Assembly: GCA_015655255.1 (NCBI GenBank)
Contig: JAATFJ010000188.1
Location: forward strand, 1 to 7,471
Origin: Actinomycetales bacterium
GTDB taxonomy: Bacteria; Actinomycetota; Actinomycetes; Actinomycetales; Microbacteriaceae
Direction: 5' to 3'
Length of the DNA stretch: 7,471 bases
In this document: positions 1 through 3,894 of the stretch, piece after piece
Layout of the letters: every line of letters starts with the position of its first letter
How positions within the stretch are numbered: the stretch's first letter is position 1
The notes under the pieces: generated by a model
Told to the model about the DNA's origin: nothing
Databases searched by the model: none
Seen by the model: only the letters and a program-made list of their open reading frames with translations
Translations under genes and position numbers: made by a program

Positions 1-350
1 ACCGGGAGGAGCTGCGCGAGAGCTTCGCGGAACTGCGCAGCATCTCCGCGCACATCGCGGATGCAGGGCTGCGCAGCAGGCTCGGCCGGCTGGAGCTGCG
101 CCTGCTCGCCATCGCGGCCGAGGAGGTGCCCGCCACGACCGAGCCGATTCCCGTGATCCATCTCTCCCCGCGAGAGAAGGACGTGCTCGCGTGCGCCGCA
201 CTGGGCTCGACCAACTCCGAGATCGCGCGGCAACTGGGCCTGCGCGAGGGCACGGTGAAGGCGTACCTCGGCACGGCGATGTCGAAGCTCGACGCCTCCA
301 CCCGGCACGCGGCCGTGGCCAGGGCACGTCGCGCCGGCCTCCTGCCCTGA
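1..350 (+). CDS. LuxR-family helix-turn-helix regulator, C-terminal fragment
   Basis: The reading frame is open from nt 3 to the TGA at 348-350 and gives 115 residues; the start lies left of the window. The last 60 or so residues form a LuxR/GerE DNA-binding domain. They run from LSPREKDVLA through NSEIARQLGLREGTVKAYL, the scanning and recognition helices, to the helix MSKLDASTRHAAVARARRAG. The preceding 50 residues are Arg/Leu/Glu-rich and probably helical, a linker or dimerisation part rather than a recognisable sensor domain. A GTG at 126 could be mistaken for a start, but the frame continues upstream with the same codon bias, so I read it as internal. The N-terminal sensor is missing, so receiver-type and stand-alone LuxR proteins cannot be told apart. 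It probably binds DNA as a dimer; its targets are unknown. Confidence 0.85.
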   Translation, partial: REELRESFAELRSISAHIADAGLRSRLGRLELRLLAIAAEEVPATTEPIPVIHLSPREKDVLACAALGSTNSEIARQLGLREGTVKAYLGTAMSKLDASTRHAAVARARRAGLLP

Positions 351-394
351 GGCACCCGACCCCGGTAACCTGGAACACGATCGCAGACAGCGGT

Positions 395-439
395 CCCGGA
401 CGAGGGCGCCCAGTACCCGGAAAGCGAAAAGACTGGCTC
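395..439 (+). promoter_or_regulatory. Guanidine-III riboswitch (ykkC-III class)
   Basis: The segment carries the hallmark order of this class: CCGGACGAGG (396-405), a GCGCC strand (406-410), GTACCCGG (413-420), then an A-rich linker ending AAGAC with a GGC strand (429-437). P1 is CCGG 396-399 with CCGG 417-420. The pseudoknot can form between CCAGT 410-414 and ACTGG 432-436, or as the usual GCGCC/GGC-type pairing with one extra base. Established knowledge: this small pseudoknot binds guanidinium and usually raises expression of SMR exporters in actinobacteria. Here it ends about 15 nt before the exporter start codon, which fits control of translation initiation. The pseudoknot is less perfect than in well-studied examples (extra C at 411, one mismatch). 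Confidence 0.9.
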
Positions 440-454
440 AGAAAGTGAGCCGTC

Positions 455-778
455 ATGTCGTGGATCGTCCTCATCGTCTCCGGTGTCCTCGAAGCCGTCT
501 GGGCGACGGCCCTGGGGCAATCCGATGGTCTGAGCAAATTCTGGCCGAGCGTCGTCTTCTTCACCGCGCTGGCTTCGTCGATGGTCGGTTTGGCTTGGGC
601 CATGCGCGATATCTCGACGGGAACCGCCTACGCCGTGTGGGTGGGAATCGGAGCGTCCCTCACCGTTATCTGGGCAATGGTGACGGGGGAATCGGATATT
701 TCCTGGATTCGCATTCTTCTCATCGTGGGTCTCGTCGGCTGCATTATCGGTTTAAAGCTCATCGATCCCGGGCACTGA
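455..778 (+). CDS. sugE: Guanidinium exporter, SMR family (Gdx/SugE type)
   Basis: The 107-residue protein has the size and four-helix pattern of small multidrug resistance transporters. Helices run at roughly 2-20, 33-50, 56-77 and 84-102. The essential proton/substrate glutamate is Glu13 in GVLEAVWATAL, followed by Trp16. Ser42 and the GTAYAVW motif (56-62, with Tyr59 and Trp62) match the Gdx subgroup, as does the GLK ending. Members act as antiparallel dimers in the cytoplasmic membrane, exchanging guanidinium for protons. The guanidine-III riboswitch upstream is independent support for Gdx rather than a quaternary-ammonium EmrE-type pump. ATG 455 is the only start that gives an intact helix 1; the RBS is weak (GAAAG near 441-445), as expected for a translationally controlled gene. 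One SMR gene is present, so a homodimer is likely. Codons near the 3' end are less GC-rich than elsewhere. Confidence 0.92.
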   Translation: MSWIVLIVSGVLEAVWATALGQSDGLSKFWPSVVFFTALASSMVGLAWAMRDISTGTAYAVWVGIGASLTVIWAMVTGESDISWIRILLIVGLVGCIIGLKLIDPGH

Positions 779-789
779 TACCGGTTGTG

Positions 790-819
790 TTGTCGTTCGC
801 TCACAAGAAGACGTAAACT
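790..819 (+). promoter_or_regulatory. Putative promoter giving a leaderless lsr2 transcript
   Basis: A -35-like TTGTCG (790-795) and a -10-like TAAACT (814-819) are separated by 18 bp. The -10 ends 6 bp before the ATG at 826, so transcription would begin at or next to the start codon. No Shine-Dalgarno sequence lies between them. This is the usual look of an actinobacterial leaderless gene. Inferred from sequence only. Confidence 0.5.
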
Positions 820-825
820 ATCCGA

Positions 826-1170
826 ATGGCCAGACGAATTGTGCACCAGCTTGTTGATGACATCGATGGAACGCTCCTCGGTGTCGGTGAAGGCGAAACC
901 ATTCATTTCTCCGTGAATGGCGTCGCCTATGAAATCGATCTGTCAACCGAGAACGCATCCGCGTTCCACGAGGCATTCGATCCCTATGTCTCCGTCGCCC
1001 GCCGGAGCACCGCTTCCTCGAACACAAAGAGTACGACGACGCGCAAGCGCGCGACGAGCAATCCCGAGATCGCGACCATCCGCGAGTGGGCGAACGCGAA
1101 CGGTCACAAGGTGTCGGAGCGGGGTCGTATTCCCGCCCCGGTCATCGAGGCCTATCGCGCCGCGCACTGA
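826..1170 (+). CDS. lsr2: Lsr2 family nucleoid-associated protein (xenogeneic silencer)
   Basis: The 114-residue protein has the full two-domain Lsr2 layout. The N-terminal oligomerisation domain (about 1-58) starts [15 protein letters not shown], continues with [13 protein letters not shown] and ends in [16 protein letters not shown] Ser/Thr/Lys/Arg-rich linker follows (about 59-78). The C-terminal DNA-binding domain (about 80-114) holds IREWANANG and the minor-groove-inserting RGR at 99-101. Lsr2 is the actinobacterial counterpart of H-NS: it bridges AT-rich DNA and silences horizontally acquired genes. Length is normal and nothing is missing. The gene stands alone between the SMR gene and a terminator, and its own promoter abuts the ATG. 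Actinobacteria often carry more than one paralogue; I cannot tell whether this is the main chromosomal copy. Confidence 0.95.
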   Translation: MARRIVHQLVDDIDGTLLGVGEGETIHFSVNGVAYEIDLSTENASAFHEAFDPYVSVARRSTASSNTKSTTTRKRATSNPEIATIREWANANGHKVSERGRIPAPVIEAYRAAH

Positions 1171-1189
1171 TACGCGCGGTCCCGTTTCA

Positions 1190-1219
1190 GGGGGTCCCGG
1201 CTTGTGGCGGGGCCCCCTT
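1190..1219 (+). terminator. Terminator hairpin after lsr2
   Basis: The arms GGGGGTCCCG (1190-1199) and CGGGGCCCCC (1208-1217) form a 10-bp stem with one G-T wobble and an 8-nt loop, followed by TTATT. It begins 20 nt after the lsr2 stop. The U-tract is short, as is common in high-GC actinobacteria. Confidence 0.75.
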
Positions 1220-1264
1220 ATTCGTGTGCTCGCCGCAGGTAGTACACCGGCACCACGGGGTGAG

Positions 1265-1282
1265 ATCCGCGGATGACGCGTC
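1265..1282. repeat. Two abutting perfect palindromes in the amidotransferase leader
   Basis: ATCCGCGGAT (1265-1274) and GACGCGTC (1275-1282) are perfect palindromes placed end to end, just before the GGGGAGGA ribosome-binding-like sequence at 1283-1290. They could be a protein-binding site or small RNA structure. GC-rich DNA makes short palindromes fairly common, so the function is open. Confidence 0.35.
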
Positions 1283-1293
1283 GGGGAGGAAAC

Positions 1294-1338
1294 ATGCCGG
1301 AAACGCCCGCGACTCCGCGGCGCAAAGCGGAGCGATGA
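1294..1338 (+). CDS. Possible 14-residue leader peptide
   Basis: ATG 1294 follows a strong Shine-Dalgarno sequence (GGGGAGGA, 1283-1290) and encodes MPETPATPRRKAER before a TGA at 1336-1338. That stop overlaps the ATG of the next small frame in an ATGA arrangement. The RBS is better than the one in front of the downstream hydrolase, which makes translation plausible. The peptide is too short to show coding bias or homology, so this is only a candidate leader peptide. Confidence 0.3.
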   Translation: MPETPATPRRKAER

Positions 1339-1389
1339 AGATGGAGGCTCATCACCACCGCGAGAAAGGGCCGTCTCCGCGCGACGGCC
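1313..1389 (+). promoter_or_regulatory. Leader with mutually exclusive hairpins (possible attenuator)
   Basis: Four segments can pair in competing ways. CTCCGC (1313-1318) pairs with GCGGAG (1327-1332). The same GCGGAG can pair instead with a second CTCCGC (1375-1380). GGCCGTC (1369-1375) pairs with GACGGCC (1383-1389) over a 7-nt loop, and this hairpin competes with the second option. The last hairpin ends 4 nt before ATG 1394 and 19 nt before ATG 1409. No U-tract follows it, so any effect would be on translation initiation or RNA stability rather than classical termination. The geometry resembles 1:2 / 2:3 / 3:4 attenuators but could arise by chance in GC-rich sequence. Confidence 0.3.
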
Positions 1390-1397
1390 GAGAATGA
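1335..1397 (+). CDS. Possible 20-residue ORF coupled to both neighbours
   Basis: ATG 1335 overlaps the stop of the 14-residue frame (ATGA at 1335-1338). Its own TGA (1395-1397) overlaps ATG 1394 of the hydrolase frame in a second ATGA. The product would begin MKMEAHHHREKG, with three consecutive His codons. It has no independent Shine-Dalgarno sequence; translation would depend on coupling. It may instead be untranslated leader. Low confidence as a real gene. Confidence 0.22.
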   Translation: MKMEAHHHREKGPSPRDGRE

Positions 1398-1408
1398 CCG
1401 GAGTCGCA

Positions 1409-2146
1409 ATGTCTTCCCCCGCCCACCGAGTCGCTGTTCTGCATTTGAGAACGAGGCGGCCGGGCGCGCCGTATTTTCAGGACGAGCTGGACATGCTCAA
1501 CGACGCCGCCGTTGCAGCGACCCAGGCCAGGGGATGGGAGACGGAGCTCGTCGCCACCGCCGAGCATCCCTCTGTGGAGAGCCTGCAGGCGGCGCGACAG
1601 GCGGACATGATCATCCTCATGGGCGGCGAGGACGTGGATCCTCGTCTCTACAGCGCGAGCGAGGAATACCCCGGCTCCGGACATCACGAGCCACGGGCGG
1701 ACAGCGCGCAGATTGCCGTCGTCCTCGAGGCGCTGCAGCAGCGCAAGCCGCTGCTGGGGATCTGCCGGGGAACCCAGCTCATCAACGTCGCTCTGGGGGG
1801 CACCCTCATCCAGCACCTGCCGACGACGAGCAGCCACCGTGCGCCCACGCAGTCGGGCGATCCCTTCCGCTCCGTGCGGGTGAGCGTGGACTCCGCACTG
1901 GACGGAGACGTCACGGCGGCGCCGACGGTCTACTGCGCCCACCACCAGGCGATCGATGTCCTCGGCAATGGCCTGCGCGTCGTGGGGCACGCGCCCGACG
2001 GCGTCATCGAGGCCATCGTGCACGAGACTGCTCCGATCACGGGGGTGCAGTGGCACCCCGAGCACCCGCGCACGGCGTCGACGCAACTCGCGGGGCTGCT
2101 GCGCCGCCTGGAGCGCCAGGCAGCTGCCGCACCCAGCCGCATCTGA
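1409..2146 (+). CDS. Gamma-glutamyl-gamma-aminobutyrate hydrolase family protein (class I glutamine-amidotransferase-like, peptidase C26)
   Basis: The 245-residue protein is a complete single-domain class I amidotransferase-like hydrolase. The nucleophile elbow GICRGTQLINV puts catalytic Cys at 119, followed by ALGGTLIQHL. The His/Glu pair of the triad is in GVQWHPEH (His216, Glu218). LMGGEDVDPRLY (70-81), HHQAID (178-183) and DGVIEAI (197-203) are typical of the PuuD-like C26 subgroup. The family cleaves gamma-glutamyl amides such as gamma-glutamyl-GABA in polyamine breakdown, in the cytoplasm. No puu or glutamine synthetase gene is adjacent, so the substrate is inferred only loosely. ATG 1409 is preferred because CGGAG (1399-1403) sits 5 nt upstream. 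ATG 1394 is in frame, would add MTGVA, and overlaps the upstream 20-residue frame, so a coupled start there remains possible. Confidence 0.88.
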   Translation: MSSPAHRVAVLHLRTRRPGAPYFQDELDMLNDAAVAATQARGWETELVATAEHPSVESLQAARQADMIILMGGEDVDPRLYSASEEYPGSGHHEPRADSAQIAVVLEALQQRKPLLGICRGTQLINVALGGTLIQHLPTTSSHRAPTQSGDPFRSVRVSVDSALDGDVTAAPTVYCAHHQAIDVLGNGLRVVGHAPDGVIEAIVHETAPITGVQWHPEHPRTASTQLAGLLRRLERQAAAAPSRI

Positions 2147-2174
2147 ACGGCTCACCGACGAACGAGAACCACTC

Positions 2175-2211
2175 TCAATTACATTGACACATTGCAATCT
2201 ATTTATATAAG
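2175..2211 (+). promoter_or_regulatory. arsR promoter with overlapping operator-like repeats
   Basis: An AT-rich patch stands out against the GC-rich surroundings. It holds a perfect -35 TTGACA (2184-2189) and a -10 TATAAG (2206-2211) 16 bp apart. Over the -35 lies an inverted repeat TCAAT-TAC-ATTGA (2175-2187). A direct repeat ACATTG (2181-2186, 2189-2194) and the palindrome ATTGCAAT (2191-2198) lie in and next to the spacer. ArsR/SmtB repressors bind such AT-rich inverted repeats on their own promoters, so autorepression is likely. The exact operator is not determined. Confidence 0.6.
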
Positions 2212-2226
2212 TGGTGGGATGAGGAC

Positions 2227-2535
2227 ATGAAGAAGGAGCCGGGGCTCGCCGATGCCGCACAGCTCTTCAAGGTGCTGGGCAGCGAATCCCGGCTCTGGCT
2301 CCTTCGCCTCATCGAGCAGGACCCGCGTACGGTCGGCGCCCTCACGGACGCCACGCAGATGACGCAGCCGCTGGTCTCCCAGCATCTGCGCACGCTGCGC
2401 CAGGCCGGGCTCGTGGACTCCACTCGACACGGCAAGGAGATCACGTACCGGCTGGCCGATGAGCATGTCGCGCATGTGATCGCCGATGCATTGATCCATG
2501 TCGGAGAACCAGCCTCCGACGACACCCATCCCTAG
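2227..2535 (+). CDS. ArsR/SmtB-family metal-sensing repressor with alpha-5 zinc-type site
   Basis: The 102-residue protein is a winged-helix ArsR/SmtB repressor. The core starts at LFKVLGSESRLWLLRLI (13-29). The recognition helix region is MTQPLVSQHLRTLRQAGLV (45-63), and the wing is TRHGKEITYRLAD (66-78). The alpha-3 ELCVC-type thiolate motif of arsenic and cadmium sensors is absent. The last helix instead reads D78-x-H80-x10-H91-x2-E94, exactly the spacing of the SmtB/CzrA alpha-5 zinc site. I infer a Zn(II) sensor, with Ni(II)/Co(II) as alternatives, that releases DNA when metal binds. GAGGA lies just before ATG 2227. The stop (2533-2535) overlaps the Shine-Dalgarno sequence of the His-rich gene, so the two are one operon. 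Confidence 0.88.
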   Translation: MKKEPGLADAAQLFKVLGSESRLWLLRLIEQDPRTVGALTDATQMTQPLVSQHLRTLRQAGLVDSTRHGKEITYRLADEHVAHVIADALIHVGEPASDDTHP

Positions 2536-2548
2536 AGGAGCACGAGCA

Positions 2549-2845
2549 ATGAGCACCATCGACACGCACGCGGAGCACAGCCTCGCCGAGCACACCCACG
2601 GCGCGGACTGCGGCCACGAGGCCGTTCAGCACGGCGACCACGTGGACTACGTCCACGGCACGCACCACCACGCCGCGCATGGAGACCACTACGACGAGCA
2701 CGAGGCCGTCGCCGAGCACAGCACAGCGACCCACACCCACGGCGCGGACTGCGGCCACGAGGCCGTCCAGCACGACGACCACATGGACTACGTCCACGAT
2801 GGACACCGCCACGCGGCCCACGAGGGGCACTACGACGAGCACTGA
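2549..2845 (+). CDS. Histidine-rich metal-binding repeat protein
   Basis: The 98-residue protein has 26 His, many Asp/Glu and two Cys (21 and 68), and is strongly acidic apart from the histidines. It consists of a short lead (1-14) and two 37-residue copies (15-51 and 62-98) joined by a 10-residue linker. Each copy starts HTHGADCGHEAVQH and ends HYDEH; they match at 30 of 37 positions. There is no signal peptide, membrane helix or enzyme motif, so I infer a cytoplasmic buffer or chaperone for Zn(II), Ni(II) or a similar ion. Similar His-rich proteins in actinobacteria are sometimes labelled zinc transporter permease, but nothing here could span a membrane. ATG 2549 is chosen because AGAGGAG (2534-2540) precedes it by 8 nt; an in-frame ATG at 2498 lies inside arsR. 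The ArsR neighbour supports metal-dependent expression. Confidence 0.85.
   Translation: MSTIDTHAEHSLAEHTHGADCGHEAVQHGDHVDYVHGTHHHAAHGDHYDEHEAVAEHSTATHTHGADCGHEAVQHDDHMDYVHDGHRHAAHEGHYDEH
2591..2701 (+). repeat. Tandem repeat copy 1 in the His-rich gene
   Basis: This 111-nt copy encodes residues 15-51 and matches 2732-2842 at a period of 141 nt. The first 35 nt are identical in the two copies, including synonymous positions, which suggests a fairly recent duplication or gene conversion. Confidence 0.85.
2732..2842 (+). repeat. Tandem repeat copy 2 in the His-rich gene
   Basis: This second 111-nt copy encodes residues 62-98. Relative to copy 1 it differs at seven residues: Gly to Asp, Val to Met, Gly to Asp, Thr to Gly, His to Arg, Gly to Glu and Asp to Gly, in order. 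Most changes lie in the second half, while the Cys-Gly-His segment is unchanged. Confidence 0.85.
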
Positions 2846-2861
2846 TCCCCGCATCGACACA

Positions 2862-2910
2862 GGGCGCGCCTCTCCGCATCATTCACGCGGAGGGGCGCGC
2901 CCTTGTCTTT
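2862..2910 (+). terminator. Strong intrinsic terminator of the arsR/His-rich operon
   Basis: A 16-bp stem (2862-2877 with 2887-2902, one G-T wobble) encloses a 9-nt loop and is followed by TTGTCTTT. It starts 16 nt after the His-rich stop codon. It also lies downstream of the convergent marR gene, but there is no T-run for the minus strand, so it is clearly better for the plus-strand operon. Confidence 0.9.
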
Positions 2911-2947
2911 GGCTGCAGCACGCCGGTACCCCGGGCGAGCCGAAAGG

Positions 2948-3409
2948 TTAGGCGCCCACGCCGTCGCTCCGCGCGAGAAGCGCATCGCGGCAGAGGACGA
3001 GCAGACGCGCCAGCTCGTCCTGGCGGCCCGCATCGAGCGCGTCCGTCATCGTCGCCACCACGGCGGCGACCGTGGCACGCGCCCGGGCGACGATCGCGAA
3101 CGCCTCGGCGGTGAGCTCGGCGGCGCGCTCGCGGCGCGGACCCGGCTCCCCCGCCCTCTCGACGAGACCACGTTTCTCCAGTGCTTGCAAAAGCACATTC
3201 ATCGATTGCCGCGAGACGAAGCCGCGGCGCGCGAGCTCCGCGCTCGTGATGCCCGGGCTGTCGTGCAGCGTCTGCAGACACACGTACTGCGGGACGCTCA
3301 GCCCCATCGGCCGTAGCGCCTCATCCATGCGCTGATGGAGAACCGCCTGCGTCTCCTTGATGAGGATGCCCAGTTGCTCCGGTCCTGTTCTCTCGCCCTG
3401 CGGTGCCAT
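2948..3409 (-). CDS. MarR-family transcriptional regulator
   Basis: The 153-residue protein has the MarR layout: an N-terminal dimerisation helix (about 10-33), then the winged helix from LSVPQYVCLQTLHDSPG through ITSAELARRGFVSRQSMNVLLQALEKRGLVER (about 37-85), and C-terminal dimerisation helices. The wing (86-100) is Arg-rich (GPRRERAAELT) and lacks the usual DxR order. A Cys at 44 in the helix before the HTH could allow oxidant sensing, but that is speculative. ATG 3409 is chosen because the longer frame (GTG 3463) would run through both operators. No Shine-Dalgarno sequence precedes it, and a -10-like CAAACT sits 6 bp upstream, which suggests leaderless translation. The VOC gene is divergent and the operators are shared, so autorepression plus repression of the VOC gene is the likely role. 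Confidence 0.87.
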   Translation of the reverse strand: MAPQGERTGPEQLGILIKETQAVLHQRMDEALRPMGLSVPQYVCLQTLHDSPGITSAELARRGFVSRQSMNVLLQALEKRGLVERAGEPGPRRERAAELTAEAFAIVARARATVAAVVATMTDALDAGRQDELARLLVLCRDALLARSDGVGA

Positions 3410-3454
3410 GTCAATAGTTTGACACAGGATGTTGCAAGTGTCAGAATATTGACA
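3409..3454. promoter_or_regulatory. Divergent marR/VOC promoters inside two MarR operators
   Basis: Two matching inverted repeats, TGTCAATAGTTTGACA (3409-3424) and TGTCAGAATATTGACA (3439-3454), have centres 30 bp apart, close to three helical turns. For the VOC gene, -35 TTGACA (3419-3424) is in the left repeat and -10 CAGAAT (3442-3447) in the right, with a 17-bp spacer. For marR on the other strand, -35 CTGACA (3444-3439) is in the right repeat and -10 CAAACT (3421-3416) in the left, also with 17 bp. MarR bound to both sites would therefore block both promoters. The repeats are directly visible; the promoter assignments are inferred. Confidence 0.75.
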
Positions 3455-3474
3455 TCCAACCACAAGGAGTAGCC

Positions 3475-3846
3475 ATGACCCTCACCAGCGGTCCCGATTT
3501 CGTCTCGTTCCAGGTCCGCGACGTGGAACGATCCGCCGCCTTCTACGAGCACACCGTCGGCCTGCGCCGCCTGCCCACCCCCAACCCCGCCGCCGCGGTC
3601 TTCCAGGCGGGCGCCAGTTCGTTCGCCGTGCGCACCCCCTTCCCCGGCGTGGATCTCGACGCACTGGCGGTGCCCAGCGGAGGCGTCGGCGTGTGGTTCC
3701 ACAATGAGGATGCCACCGGCCTGCACGACCGTCTCGTCACAGAGGGGACGACCGTCCTAGAGGCGCCCTTCGACGGCCCGTTCGGCACGCAGTTCACCTT
3801 CCGCGACCCCGACGGCTATGTCGTCACGGTGCACTCGCGGGCTTAA
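3475..3846 (+). CDS. VOC-family protein (glyoxalase/bleomycin-resistance fold)
   Basis: The 123-residue protein carries the VOC pattern. The first module opens FVSFQVRDVERSAAFYEHTVGLRR (in two parts, about 9-32). The second ends with FTFRDPDGYVVTVHS. The usual metal ligands look absent: there is no His at the start of the first beta strand, and the position after DPDG that normally holds Glu is Thr. A ligand-binding or resistance role, or an enzyme with different ligands, is therefore as likely as a metal-dependent glyoxalase. The start is supported by AAGGAG (3464-3469) 5 nt before ATG 3475. The gene shares operators with the divergent marR, so the regulator probably responds to the compound this protein binds or converts. 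The substrate is unknown. Confidence 0.85.
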   Translation: MTLTSGPDFVSFQVRDVERSAAFYEHTVGLRRLPTPNPAAAVFQAGASSFAVRTPFPGVDLDALAVPSGGVGVWFHNEDATGLHDRLVTEGTTVLEAPFDGPFGTQFTFRDPDGYVVTVHSRA

Positions 3847-3857
3847 CCCCCGCGCAC

Positions 3858-3886
3858 TTGCACCAAGAAGTGAGAATCATTATCGT
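3858..3886 (+). promoter_or_regulatory. Promoter with Fur/Zur-like box before the methyltransferase
   Basis: TGAGAATCATTATCG (3871-3885) matches the 7-1-7 Fur/Zur consensus TGATAATNATTATCA at 12 of 14 defined positions. It overlaps a candidate -10 TATCGT (3881-3886) that lies 17 bp from a -35-like TTGCAC (3858-3863). Transcription would begin about 3893-3895, next to ATG 3895. An additional short inverted repeat CTTG-CAC-CAAG occupies 3857-3867. Fur, Zur or a related repressor bound here would block transcription when metal is plentiful; which one cannot be told from the site. Confidence 0.55.
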
Positions 3887-3894
3887 CCTTAGGG

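Noticed and set aside
370..410. Guanidine-II (mini-ykkC) riboswitch suggested by two ACGA tetranucleotides
   Set aside because: The ACGA motifs are not closed by the paired GC-rich stems of that class, whereas the whole segment fits guanidine-III.
1352..2260. Long minus-strand open frame (302 codons) opposite the amidotransferase-like gene
   Set aside because: Its translation is Arg/His/Pro-rich with no motif. The plus strand has a complete catalytic Cys-His-Glu set, so this is an antisense shadow of high-GC coding DNA.
2532..2882. Minus-strand and alternative plus-strand frames over the His-rich gene
   Set aside because: They are Arg/Gly/Ser- or Thr-repeat-rich products of reading the His/Asp codon repeats in other frames. 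The chosen frame has the RBS and the conserved-looking His units.
3410..3463. Extended N-terminus for MarR starting at GTG 3463
   Set aside because: It would translate through both operators and almost up to the VOC ribosome-binding site. The conserved MarR part starts well after ATG 3409.
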